From positions 1-48,387 of the forward strand of contig JARLIW010000195.1 in NCBI GenBank assembly GCA_031291515.1: 48,387 nucleotides of DNA, read 5' to 3'. A program made the position numbers and the translations under genes. The notes beneath the pieces were generated by a model. That model made no database searches. It worked only from the letters and a program-made list of their open reading frames with translations, and was not told the origin of the DNA. This stretch comes from Beijerinckiaceae bacterium. GTDB lineage: Bacteria > Pseudomonadota > Alphaproteobacteria > Rhizobiales > Beijerinckiaceae. Shown here piece after piece: positions 32,931 to 41,851 of this stretch. Position 1 is the stretch's first letter; every line of letters starts with the position of its first letter.

Positions 32931-33884
32931 ATGTCTAGTAGCATTCTCACGAACACTTCGGCGATGAACTCTGTTTCGAGCCTCGCGGCGACCCAGAGCC
33001 AACTTGCCTCGACTCAAAACCAGATTTCCACCGGCCTTGCCGTCAGCAGCGCGGCTGACAACGCGTCCTATTGGTCGATCGCGACCTCGATGCGTTCGGA
33101 CGTCGGCGCGCTTTCCTCGGTGAGCGACTCGCTCAACCTCGGCGTTTCCGTCGTTTCGACCGCGTTGCAAGCCGTCAGCTCGTCCATCGGCGTTCTCTCG
33201 CAGATGAAAAATCTTGTCGTCAGCGCCCAGACCGCCGGTCAGGACACGTCGACGATCGATACGCAGCTTCAACAGCTTCAGACCCAGCTGCGGACCTTCT
33301 CCAACTCGGCATCGTTCAACGGTGTCAACCTCTTGACCTCGACGAGCGGCGCGACGACCAACACATACAACGTCGTGACGTCGTTCTCGCGGTCTGTCGC
33401 TGGGCAAACGAGCACCGACTCGGTCGGACTGACCGACATCTCCTTGACCCAGGCGCTTTACAGCAGCAACGCCGATCAAGGGGCCACGAACTATACTGGC
33501 GCGGGCATTCTCGACAAGGTGAATACCTCGACCGGCTATAGCATCGACAACCTGATCACGAGCAGTGTCACGGCTTCTGGCTCCGACACGACGACGACGA
33601 CCCTTCTGACCGACGAACAAAACCAGATTGAAGCCGCAATCTCCTCGTTGACCACCGCGGCCGGCATTCTTGGTTCGACTCAGTCCAACTTGACGGCCCA
33701 AGGGACCTTTACCCAGACGCTGTCGAATTCCTTGACGTCTGGTGTCGGTTCTCTCGTCGATGCCGATATGAACCAGGCTTCCACGCGGTTGAATGCTCTT
33801 CAGACGCAGCAACAGCTTGGTATCCAGTCCTTGAGCATCGCGAACCAGAACAGCCAGATGATCTTGAAGCTCTTCGGTCTGTAA
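32931..33884 (+). CDS. fla: flagellin 1
   Basis: Subunit of the flagellar filament, exported by the flagellar apparatus. The 317-residue product has the conserved D0/D1 N-terminus (ILTNTSAMNSVSSLAATQ, QNQISTGLAVSSAADNASYW) and C-terminus (QQQLGIQSLSIANQNSQMIL, ending LFGL). The Ser/Thr-rich centre (about residues 130-230) would be surface exposed and is the likely glycosylation target. It is a close paralogue of the gene at 39120. It has its own leader and terminator and is convergent with a glycosyltransferase gene. Confidence 0.96.
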   Translation: MSSSILTNTSAMNSVSSLAATQSQLASTQNQISTGLAVSSAADNASYWSIATSMRSDVGALSSVSDSLNLGVSVVSTALQAVSSSIGVLSQMKNLVVSAQTAGQDTSTIDTQLQQLQTQLRTFSNSASFNGVNLLTSTSGATTNTYNVVTSFSRSVAGQTSTDSVGLTDISLTQALYSSNADQGATNYTGAGILDKVNTSTGYSIDNLITSSVTASGSDTTTTTLLTDEQNQIEAAISSLTTAAGILGSTQSNLTAQGTFTQTLSNSLTSGVGSLVDADMNQASTRLNALQTQQQLGIQSLSIANQNSQMILKLFGL

Positions 33885-33909
33885 GCCGCGAGCAACCCGC
33901 CATGAAAAA

Positions 33910-33939
33910 GGGACCGTCTCCGGGGGGCGGTCCCTTTTT
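33910..33939 (+). terminator. terminator of flagellin 1, overlapping the convergent gene's stop
   Basis: GGGACCG (33910-33916) and CGGTCCC (33928-33934) pair, and TTTTT follows. The T-run doubles as the stop codon region of the convergent glycosyltransferase gene (TTA at 33938-33940). AAAA precedes the stem, so it may work for both strands. Confidence 0.85.
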
Positions 33940-36112
33940 ACTTCAAGTTTACGTCGACGGCGAATGGGCGAGGTGGTTGGCCACTTTGGCGGAGTTCGTC
34001 CATGCGCAAAAGCGCCGCCTCGAAATTTTTTGTATATCTCGGCGTATCGAAGAGCGCTGTGTTCAAACGGTTGTCTTGCAATCGTTTCCGGATCGCCGCC
34101 AAGCCCGCGGGATCGTGCGCCAGCTTCATCGCCAAGGCTTCGTAAGCTTCGAGCGAGCCCGTGACAAGGTCCGGCATCTCGATCGCGTGAAGGAGGCTGG
34201 CCGCGACACGGCTCGCAAATGTCTCGCCCTGGCAGGTAATGAGGGGGAGACCGGCCCACAACGCCTCGCTTGCCGTCGTGTGAGCATTGACGGGCAGGGT
34301 ATCTAGAAACAAATCGGCAAGGGCGAGCCGGGCCAAATGCTGTTCCGGCGCGACGAACGGCGCAAAAACGAGACGGCCTGGGCCGATCCCGCGCGCGGAA
34401 GCCTCCCGCAAAAGGTTCTTTGCCACGCGTTTCTTCGGGGCGAGAAGCCACAGGACCGATCCCGGAGTCTCGCGCAGGAGCCGCATCCAGATATCGAAGA
34501 TTTCAGCGGTTATCTTGTAGGGATTGTTGAAGCAACAAAAGACAAACCCATCTTTCGGCAAACCAAACTCCGCGCGTTCAGGCAGGCCGCGCGGCAGGGC
34601 GCGTCGTCGGTCGTTCGGCTGATAACAATGCGGCAGATGAACGATCTTTTCGTCGAAATGAGCCTGATGCGCCATTGGCGCGACATGCGGGTCGGCAACG
34701 ATATAATCAATAAAAGGTGCGCCCATCGTGCCGGGAAAGCCCAAATAATTGACCTGAATGGGCGCGGGTTCGTAGGCGAGAATCTTGACGCGGGCCCCCT
34801 GCGTATAGCCCTTGAGGTCGAGAAGAATGTCGATTTGATTGGCGTGGATTTTCATTGCCGCGCCGGCGTCGGAGAGACCGCGTAGATCGGCGAAATGGTC
34901 GAAGGCATCGACGACACGTTGCCGGAGAATGCTTCCGTCATCGGGTCCGAGCGAATAGCCGAATAGCTCGAAGCGGGTTTTGTCGTGTTGCTCCAGCATG
35001 TCGACGATCAGCATCGCGGTGGCATGGCTATGGAAATCGGCCGATAGGTAGCCAAGTCGGAGCTTGGAGTGCTTTTGATCCACGGCGGTCGGCCGATAGG
35101 GAGCAAGAGGCGCGGGGGCCAATTTGCTCAAACGTTCGCCCCAAACGCGGGCGCAGCGCAATTGTTCAATGGGCGATGCGGTCGCCGTCATGACGATGAA
35201 GGGGGAAACCACGCGGCCTTTGCGGTAGCTATTTTCCCAGGCCTCTTCTTGCTGGCTCGCAAGTCCGTCCCAATCGCAAGCGTGTTGCCTGCGGTGGCAA
35301 AGCTCGACCAAGGCCTCGCCATGGTCGGGGTCGAGCTCGACTATTTTTTCGTAGATTCCCTGCGCCTCGTCGTCGTCGCCGTGAAGCCGGAGCGCCGCCG
35401 CCAGGTTGAGATAGACATCGGGATGGCGGGGCGCGAGCGCGGCGGCCATGCGAGCCGTGGCAATCGCCAGCTCGACTTGCCCCAGGGTTATGAGGACGGC
35501 AGCCATGTTATTATAGGCCCGCGCATCTCTCGGACGATAGGCGACGGTCTTCTGGTAGGCATCGAAAGCGGCCGCCGGTTCGCCCTGGTCCTCGTAAATC
35601 AAACCCATCTGAAAGTAGACGTCGGGATTGGCGGGTTCGATCCGCCACGCGGAGGTCAACGCCTTCAGAGCCTCATGATACAGTCCCGATTCCGCGAGCG
35701 CCTTGGCCGCCGTGATGTAATAGTCCGCCTTGGGAGCCGAACGGCTGAGAATGATCGCCTTGCCGCAATGATCGAGCGCCCTTTCGAGAAGCCCTTGCTT
35801 GAGGCAGACTTCCGCGAGACCGCCAAACCCCGCGGATACGCCGGGCTGAAGGCCGATGGCGGTCCGGTAGGCATGCTCCGCCCCTTTGAGATCGCCCTGA
35901 TCCTTCAATGTGGCGCCGAGACCCAACCAGGCTTCGATGTGTCGACGGTCCTGTTCGAGACATGTCCGAAAAAGCGAGGCGGCGGTTGAAAGGCTTCCGG
36001 AGTTTTGCGCGGCGACCGCCTTTAGATATCCGTCATGACCGATCGTTTCCGGTGACGACCGTATCGGCTCCTTTGGCTTCGGAGTACGCTTCGTTTGACG
36101 CGCTCGTTTCAC
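33938..36112 (-). CDS. TPR-containing O-linked glycosyltransferase (GT41, OGT/SPINDLY-like), copy 1
   Basis: Transfers a sugar from a nucleotide donor to Ser/Thr of proteins; next to flagellin genes, flagellin is the expected target (compare the TPR-glycosyltransferase FlmG of Caulobacter). The 724-residue product has about eight TPR units (residues 25-290), then the catalytic region (about 345-700). Motifs: LRLGYLSADFHSHATA, EPAPIQVNYLGFPGTMG, CCFNNPYKI with the catalytic-type Lys, and DLFLDTLPVNAHTTASEALW. It starts with GTG at 36112, where GGAGG lies 9 bases upstream; no ATG is close. It follows the second glycosyltransferase gene by 43 bases on the same strand. Confidence 0.94.
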   Translation of the reverse strand: MKRARQTKRTPKPKEPIRSSPETIGHDGYLKAVAAQNSGSLSTAASLFRTCLEQDRRHIEAWLGLGATLKDQGDLKGAEHAYRTAIGLQPGVSAGFGGLAEVCLKQGLLERALDHCGKAIILSRSAPKADYYITAAKALAESGLYHEALKALTSAWRIEPANPDVYFQMGLIYEDQGEPAAAFDAYQKTVAYRPRDARAYNNMAAVLITLGQVELAIATARMAAALAPRHPDVYLNLAAALRLHGDDDEAQGIYEKIVELDPDHGEALVELCHRRQHACDWDGLASQQEEAWENSYRKGRVVSPFIVMTATASPIEQLRCARVWGERLSKLAPAPLAPYRPTAVDQKHSKLRLGYLSADFHSHATAMLIVDMLEQHDKTRFELFGYSLGPDDGSILRQRVVDAFDHFADLRGLSDAGAAMKIHANQIDILLDLKGYTQGARVKILAYEPAPIQVNYLGFPGTMGAPFIDYIVADPHVAPMAHQAHFDEKIVHLPHCYQPNDRRRALPRGLPERAEFGLPKDGFVFCCFNNPYKITAEIFDIWMRLLRETPGSVLWLLAPKKRVAKNLLREASARGIGPGRLVFAPFVAPEQHLARLALADLFLDTLPVNAHTTASEALWAGLPLITCQGETFASRVAASLLHAIEMPDLVTGSLEAYEALAMKLAHDPAGLAAIRKRLQDNRLNTALFDTPRYTKNFEAALLRMDELRQSGQPPRPFAVDVNLK

Positions 36113-36155
36113 GACGCCGCGCCTCCGGAAGGAGACGCCGATTTATGCTTTGGGA

Positions 36156-38519
36156 TCAACATTGATCGGCCACGGTAAAGGCCTCCGGCGCCAGCCCGGA
36201 CTGGCGTTGCTCGAACATGCGGGTCAGAGCCGCTTCGAAATTTCTGACATAGCGATCGGAATCGAACAGCGGCGTGACGAGGCGGTTCGCCGCCAGCTTC
36301 CTTCTAATTCGCCGCAACTCGGAGGGGTCTTGCGCGAGAGCCAGGGCTTTCGTTTTATAGGCTTCGAGTGAATCCGTGATCAGTTCGGGCAGGCCCACGG
36401 CGGTGAGAAGGCTCGCGGCGACGCGGCCCGCGAACGTATCGCCGAGGCATGTCAAGACGGGGAGCTCCGCCCACAGCGCATCGCTGGCTGTCGTGTGGGC
36501 ATTATAGGGTAAGGTATCGAGGAAGAGATCCGCGAGCTTCAGCCGCGCCAAATGCTCGCTGTTGGGACGTCGCGGCGCGAAGACCAGCCGGTTTGGATCG
36601 ATGCCTCGCGCGGCCGCGTGATGCCTGAGGTTTGTCGTCGCGATCTCATTGGTCGCGAAGAGCCATAGGACCGATCCCGGCAATTCTCGCAACAAATCCA
36701 TCCACAAATTGAACACAAAATCCGGAATTTTGTAAGGATTGTTGAAGCAGCAGAAGACGAATCCGTCTTCGGGGAGATTATAGGACGCTCGCGAAGCGCT
36801 GAGGGGAGCAATCGCGCGTTTTCGGTCGTTTGGTTGGTAACAGTGCGGGAGCAAAGCTAATCTCTCGCTATACGATCCGGCATGGCTTTCGGGAATGACG
36901 ATCGGGTCGGCAATGATGTAGTCGATGTAGTCCGCGCCCATCGTGCCCGGATATCCGAGAAAGTTGACTTGGATCGGAGCGGGGCGGACGGCGAAGATCT
37001 CGGTTCTGCAATCTTGTGTATAGCCTTTCAGATCGATGAGAATATCGATTTCGTCGGCATAAATTCGCCGCGCCGCTTCCGAATTGGAAATCGCGCGTAG
37101 CTCGCGGAACGTATCGCATGCCTCAATGACGCGCTTGCGCAGTTCGCTCCCATCTTCGGGACCGAAGGAGTAAGCGAAGATCTCGAAACGATCCTTGTGA
37201 TGCTTTTCAAGCAACTCCACCATGAGGATCGCGGTGGCGTGATCATGGAAGTCGGACGAGACATATCCAATTCTGATCCGGCCGGGATTTTCCTTGATTG
37301 GTTTGGCCGGAAAGGGCTCGCGGATGAAAATCCGGTCTCGCTTGTATTTTGCCCATATCAGCGCCGCGGCGAGCTGCGATTCGCGTGTCGAATTGGGGGC
37401 AATGACAAGAGTGAACGGCGGAACCGGGGAGTCAGGGCGCCCCGTGAAGGAATCCAAAATCCGCAAGCTCGCCTTCTGGCCTTCCCAGTCGCAAGTGTAT
37501 TGCTTGATGAGACAGAATTCGACATGCGACTGGACGAAATCGGGATCGAGTTCGAGCGCGCGCCTGTTCTCCTGGACCGCTTCCTCCCATTTGCCTTCGA
37601 TCCGCAGGGAGCGCGCCAGGTTATGGTGAGCGATGGCATCATCCGGGGAAAGGGCGACGATGAACCGGTAAATCGCGGTGGCGAGGTCGAACCGGTTGTC
37701 GGCGTTCATGAGGCCGGCGAGATTCATGTAAGCCCGAATGAATTTCGGTTCGATCTCGAGCGCCTTTTGATATGCGGCGAAGGCGTCCTGCGTCCGGCCT
37801 TGCTCCTGATAGAGAGCAGCCAAGGATCGATAGGCTTCCGCGTCGTCGGATCTAACTTCGGCAATTTTTTCCCAAACCGTCAGGGCTTCTTGCTGCCGGC
37901 CCTTCGCGATGAGAAGCTTGTAAAGCTCGCGAAGAAGTGGCGGGTCGTCCGGGGTTTCCCGCGTTGCGTTTTGCAATGCGGTGATGGCGTCGTCGATGTG
38001 GCCGAACCGACATAAGGTGTCGCTGAGGAGAATTTGGATGGGCGCAAGCTTGGGATTCTGGGTGGCGGCCCGCCTGATATCGCCGATCGCGTTTTCGCCT
38101 TGGCCGAGGTCCTTCCAGATTTCGGAGCGCACGATCAGCCCTTCGCCGGCGGCGGCCCCGATGGCAAAGCCCTTGCCGCAGGCTTCGAGCGCTTCGTCGA
38201 ATCTGCCGCGCCGGCGCAGAACCTCGGCAAGGCCGAAATGGTTGCCCGCGATTTCCGGATGCACGGCCAGGGCCTTGCGATAGGCGTCCGTCGCCCCGGC
38301 GAGGTTTCCTTGTCGCCGCATCGAAGTCGCGATGCCCGTCAAAGCATCCGGCTGCTTGGGATCTAGGTCCACGACGCGAAGGTAGAGCGCGGCGGCCTTA
38401 TAGTAATTGGCGGCCGCGGTTTCGCTGGCCGCCTCTCGCAACAGCGCAGAGATCTGGGCGCGGGTATCACCTTCCGCCGCCTTTGACCGAAACGTCCTCG
38501 AAATCGATTCTTGTGGCAT
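36156..38519 (-). CDS. TPR-containing O-linked glycosyltransferase (GT41, OGT/SPINDLY-like), copy 2
   Basis: A paralogue of the gene at 33938 with 787 residues. The longer TPR array (about residues 20-355) includes MNLAGLMNADNRFDLATAIY and HHNLARSLRIEGKWEEAVQE. The catalytic region (about 410-770) has IRIGYVSSDFHDHATA, RPAPIQVNFLGYPGTMG, CCFNNPYKI and DLFLDTLPYNAHTTASDALW. All catalytic blocks are intact in both copies, so neither is a decayed duplicate. The difference in TPR number suggests different acceptors or positions. It is the first gene of the two-gene minus-strand unit and lies between the two flagellin genes. Confidence 0.94.
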   Translation of the reverse strand: MPQESISRTFRSKAAEGDTRAQISALLREAASETAAANYYKAAALYLRVVDLDPKQPDALTGIATSMRRQGNLAGATDAYRKALAVHPEIAGNHFGLAEVLRRRGRFDEALEACGKGFAIGAAAGEGLIVRSEIWKDLGQGENAIGDIRRAATQNPKLAPIQILLSDTLCRFGHIDDAITALQNATRETPDDPPLLRELYKLLIAKGRQQEALTVWEKIAEVRSDDAEAYRSLAALYQEQGRTQDAFAAYQKALEIEPKFIRAYMNLAGLMNADNRFDLATAIYRFIVALSPDDAIAHHNLARSLRIEGKWEEAVQENRRALELDPDFVQSHVEFCLIKQYTCDWEGQKASLRILDSFTGRPDSPVPPFTLVIAPNSTRESQLAAALIWAKYKRDRIFIREPFPAKPIKENPGRIRIGYVSSDFHDHATAILMVELLEKHHKDRFEIFAYSFGPEDGSELRKRVIEACDTFRELRAISNSEAARRIYADEIDILIDLKGYTQDCRTEIFAVRPAPIQVNFLGYPGTMGADYIDYIIADPIVIPESHAGSYSERLALLPHCYQPNDRKRAIAPLSASRASYNLPEDGFVFCCFNNPYKIPDFVFNLWMDLLRELPGSVLWLFATNEIATTNLRHHAAARGIDPNRLVFAPRRPNSEHLARLKLADLFLDTLPYNAHTTASDALWAELPVLTCLGDTFAGRVAASLLTAVGLPELITDSLEAYKTKALALAQDPSELRRIRRKLAANRLVTPLFDSDRYVRNFEAALTRMFEQRQSGLAPEAFTVADQC

Positions 38520-39119
38520 TTCTGATGAATCCTAATCCGTCGTCTTACGGGCCGTTAAAATCCGCAACCTGACACCCAGCGCAGGGCAACGTCATCGGCC
38601 AATTCGGCCACCGATGGCGGGCTCCCGCCATCGCCATGGGAAGGCGAGGGCCAGACTAGAGAGAGGTTAAGGATCGAGCCTTTCGCCAAGCTGATGCAGC
38701 CACGGTGCGCATCCATATCGTTCGGTTGCGCGCGTTGCCGCCTTTGCGCGGGCCAGCCCATGCTCACGGTCGAAACGCCCGCAGGTTCGCGCGATATCGG
38801 TTTAGGTCCCCAATTGACCGGATGTCACATCGTTTTGTCCGGGACGGGTGGGGTGCAACCCCCTGAATACGTGGGAAATACCAGTGGATGGATGCGCGTC
38901 CGGGCCGGTCCGGCGAGATGGGCCGACCCGGAAATGACGAAAAGCAAAAATTAACGTTAAAATTTACGATTAATAAATCTTCATCGTTCATTGATGAGGG
39001 AACGGAAGGTTGGACATCAACGAGTGTGACTCAGGTCCAAAGGCATTAGGCCGCCCTGTCGTGCCGGTTTTGATCCGGAATGTCCCAATCCACTTTCCAA
39101 CTCACAGGGACTTACAGTT
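38520..39119. promoter_or_regulatory. 600-base divergent region between glycosyltransferase 2 and flagellin 2
   Basis: No gene is recognised. GATGGCGGG/CCCGCCATC (38613-38621 and 38624-38632) form a perfect 9-bp hairpin with a 2-base loop. An AT-rich tract (38945-38985) with several TTAA blocks is the likely flagellin 2 promoter, followed by the conserved leader. Confidence 0.5.
39002..39119 (+). promoter_or_regulatory. conserved flagellin leader, copy 2
   Basis: ACGGAAGGTTGGAC begins at 39002. TTGGAC (39010-39015) and GTCCAA (39035-39040) enclose exactly 19 bases, the same size as in copy 1 but a different sequence. The block from GTCCAAAGG to GTGCCGGT differs from copy 1 at two of about 34 positions. 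CACAGGGAC again precedes the ATG. Confidence 0.65.
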
Positions 39120-40052
39120 ATGTCGAGCATCCTCACCAACGTGTCGGCTATGAACGCTGTTTCGAGCCTCTCCGCGACTCAGAGCGCGCTCTCCGAGACC
39201 CAGAACCAGATTTCGACCGGCCTCGCGGTCAGCAGCGCGAAGGACAATGCCTCCTATTGGTCGATCGCGACCTCCATGCGGTCCGATGTCGGCGCTCTTA
39301 CGGCTGTCAGCGACTCAATCAATCTCGGATCGTCGGTGGTTTCCACCGCCTATCAAGCCATCAGCTCGTCGATTTCGATTCTCAATCAAATGAAGAACCT
39401 GCTCGTTGATGCGCAGACCGCTGGTCAGGATACGACCACGATCGATACGCAGCTCCAGCAGCTCCAGCAGCAGCTCCGGACGTTCTCGAACACCGCGACG
39501 TTCAACGGCGTGAATCTGCTAGCGACAAGCAGCACCGCTTCTGAAAACGTCGTGACGTCGTTCTCCAAGAACTCCTCGGGCGTCGATACGGTTGGTTTCA
39601 CCGATATTTCCTTGGGCCAAGTGCTCTACAGCACAGCGAATGGCGCCCCGGGCGACACGTCCTATACCGGCACGGGCATTCTGGATTCCGCGAGCACGGT
39701 TACCGGCTACAGCATCGATAATCTCAGGACAAGCTCCGCGGGTGCGGGCACCGATGCGGCCACAGGTACCTATCTAGCCGATGAGCAGAATCAAATTGAA
39801 TCCGCCATCGCCTCCTTGACGACCTCCGCCAGCACGCTTGGTTCGGTCTTGTCGAACCTCACCGCGCAAGGCACGTTCACGACGTCGCTTTCAAACTCGT
39901 TGACGTCGGGTGTCGGCTCGCTTGTCGATGCGGACATGAATCAGGCATCGACCAAGTTGAATGCCTTGCAGACCCAACAGCAGTTGGGCATCCAGTCGCT
40001 CAGCATCGCCAATCAGAACAGCCAGCTCATCCTGAAATTGTTCGGCGGCTAG
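39120..40052 (+). CDS. fla: flagellin 2
   Basis: A filament subunit of 310 residues. The N-terminal D0/D1 region (ILTNVSAMNAVSSLSATQ, QNQISTGLAVSSAKDNASYW) and C-terminus (QQQLGIQSLSIANQNSQLIL, ending LFGG) are nearly those of flagellin 1. Differences concentrate in the Ser/Thr-rich centre (about residues 135-225). No ribosome site is strong, and the leader carries CACAGGGAC, so translation may depend on leader structure. A strong terminator ends the transcript before fliF. Confidence 0.96.
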   Translation: MSSILTNVSAMNAVSSLSATQSALSETQNQISTGLAVSSAKDNASYWSIATSMRSDVGALTAVSDSINLGSSVVSTAYQAISSSISILNQMKNLLVDAQTAGQDTTTIDTQLQQLQQQLRTFSNTATFNGVNLLATSSTASENVVTSFSKNSSGVDTVGFTDISLGQVLYSTANGAPGDTSYTGTGILDSASTVTGYSIDNLRTSSAGAGTDAATGTYLADEQNQIESAIASLTTSASTLGSVLSNLTAQGTFTTSLSNSLTSGVGSLVDADMNQASTKLNALQTQQQLGIQSLSIANQNSQLILKLFGG

Positions 40053-40079
40053 TCGATCCTCCAATAGTTTTGCTTCAAA

Positions 40080-40106
40080 GGGCCGCGTCACACGCGGCCC
40101 TTTTTT
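40080..40106 (+). terminator. rho-independent terminator of flagellin 2
   Basis: GGGCCGCGT (40080-40088) and ACGCGGCCC (40092-40100) form a perfect 9-bp stem with a 3-base loop, followed by six T. Confidence 0.93.
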
Positions 40107-40174
40107 ATTGCAATCCCCACGCAAGCTTCCGCGCGTAAAATCCGGCTATGTCATAGTCCGGCCCGAGGCAGCGG

Positions 40175-41851
40175 ATGAATTTTCAAGAACAGTTACAAAA
40201 GCTCCTGACGAGTCTGACGCAACTTGGTTGGCGGCGGCTCACGGCTCTTGGTTTGATCGGCATGGCGGTCTTCGCCATTACCGGCCTTGGCGGCTATTAT
40301 CTGAGCCGGCCATCCATGGAAACGCTCTACGCCGGGCTCGACCGGCAAGACGTGAGTGGAATCGGAGCGGCCTTGACCGAGGCAGGCATTCCCTTCGACG
40401 TGAGTTCGGACGGGGCGACCGTTCTCGTCAAATATAATCAGACGTCGCAAGCACGTATGTTGCTCGCCGAAAAAGGTCTGCCGCATAGCACCAACGCGGG
40501 CTATGAACTATACGACAAGCTTGGTTCGCTCGGCCTGACATCCTTCATGCAGGACGTGACACGCGTCCGGGCGATGGAAGGCGAACTTGCCCGCACGATC
40601 CAAACGATGAACGGGATCCGCGCGGCGCGTGTTCATATCGTCTTGCCCGACGAAGGATCGTTCCGGCGCACCAAGCAACCCGCTTCCGCATCGGTGATGA
40701 TTCGATCCGATACGATTGCCGATGGCCGGACGGCCGAAGCGATTCGCCACCTCGTCGCCGCCTCCGTTCCAGGCATGACCGTCGATCTCGTGACCGTTCT
40801 CAACACCGACGGTACGGTGCTCTCAAACGATGCGAGTTCGGCGGAGGCCGCGCCCGGGCGTATGATCACGCTCGAAAAAACGGTGTCCAAGGACATTCAG
40901 GACAACATTCGGAAAACCCTCACGCCCTATCTCGGCTTGCATAATTTCCAAGTGACCGTCGCCGCGAAACTCAACACCGACAACCGGCAGACGAACGAGA
41001 CGATTTACAATCCGGATTCGCGCGTCGAGCGATCGACGCGCGTGATCAAGGAAAACCAGATCGCTCAGAACAACACGAGCCAAGCGCCGACGACAGTCGC
41101 AAATAATGTCCCGGCGGCGGGGACGGGCGCGTCCGGCGATAGCAAGGTCTCAAATACCGACAATCAAAAGAAGGAAGAACTTACCAACTACGAATTGTCG
41201 TCGAAAGTCGTCACGACGGTGAGTGGAGGGTATGCTATCGACCATCTCTCTCTCGCCGTTCTCATCAATAAGGCGGCTCTCGTGGCGGCGGCGGCCGAAA
41301 AGGGCGGCGCGACGGTCGATAGCCAAATTACCGATATCGAACAGGTCGTTTCCTCCGCGGCGGGTCTCAACAAGGCGCGCGGCGATACGGTCAAGGTGCT
41401 TGCGGTCGAGTTCGTTGATGGCGGCCACGATCTCGAGCCGATTCCGTCCCAAGGCTTCATGGATATCTTGTTGCGGCAGTCCGGAACGGCGATCAATGCG
41501 ATCACGGTGCTGATCGTTTCGATTTTGCTGATCTTGTTCGGCATCCGTCCCTTGACCCGGGTCTTGGCGCCGGCCGCGCCAGCGGAGCTCGCGGCCTCCG
41601 CCGAGGATGGAATCTCCATGATCGAACCGCTCGCGGATTTCACCGCGCTGCCAACCTCGTTTGGCGATGACGAAGAGACGCCGGATACCGGCGCGATGAT
41701 GACGATGGATACCGAGCCGAATTTGATCGAGGATGTCACAAACAGACCGAAGCGCTCGCCGCAACGCCGGCTTGAACAAATGGTCGAGTTCGACGAGCAA
41801 CAAGCGGCGAGCATCCTGAAACAATGGGTGCAACAAGGGAGCGCGGCTTGA
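40175..41851 (+). CDS. fliF: flagellar MS-ring protein FliF
   Basis: FliF forms the MS ring in the inner membrane, the base on which rod, export gate and rotor assemble. The 558-residue product has a first membrane helix (about residues 28-46), the ring-building region (LYAGLDRQDVSGIGAALTEAGIPF to RAARVHIVLPD), a second helix (about 445-465, AITVLIVSILLILFGIRPL) and the C-terminal tail that binds FliG (about 510-558). The ATG at 40175 follows GAGGCAGCGG. Its stop TGATG overlaps the next start. Confidence 0.97.
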   Translation: MNFQEQLQKLLTSLTQLGWRRLTALGLIGMAVFAITGLGGYYLSRPSMETLYAGLDRQDVSGIGAALTEAGIPFDVSSDGATVLVKYNQTSQARMLLAEKGLPHSTNAGYELYDKLGSLGLTSFMQDVTRVRAMEGELARTIQTMNGIRAARVHIVLPDEGSFRRTKQPASASVMIRSDTIADGRTAEAIRHLVAASVPGMTVDLVTVLNTDGTVLSNDASSAEAAPGRMITLEKTVSKDIQDNIRKTLTPYLGLHNFQVTVAAKLNTDNRQTNETIYNPDSRVERSTRVIKENQIAQNNTSQAPTTVANNVPAAGTGASGDSKVSNTDNQKKEELTNYELSSKVVTTVSGGYAIDHLSLAVLINKAALVAAAAEKGGATVDSQITDIEQVVSSAAGLNKARGDTVKVLAVEFVDGGHDLEPIPSQGFMDILLRQSGTAINAITVLIVSILLILFGIRPLTRVLAPAAPAELAASAEDGISMIEPLADFTALPTSFGDDEETPDTGAMMTMDTEPNLIEDVTNRPKRSPQRRLEQMVEFDEQQAASILKQWVQQGSAA

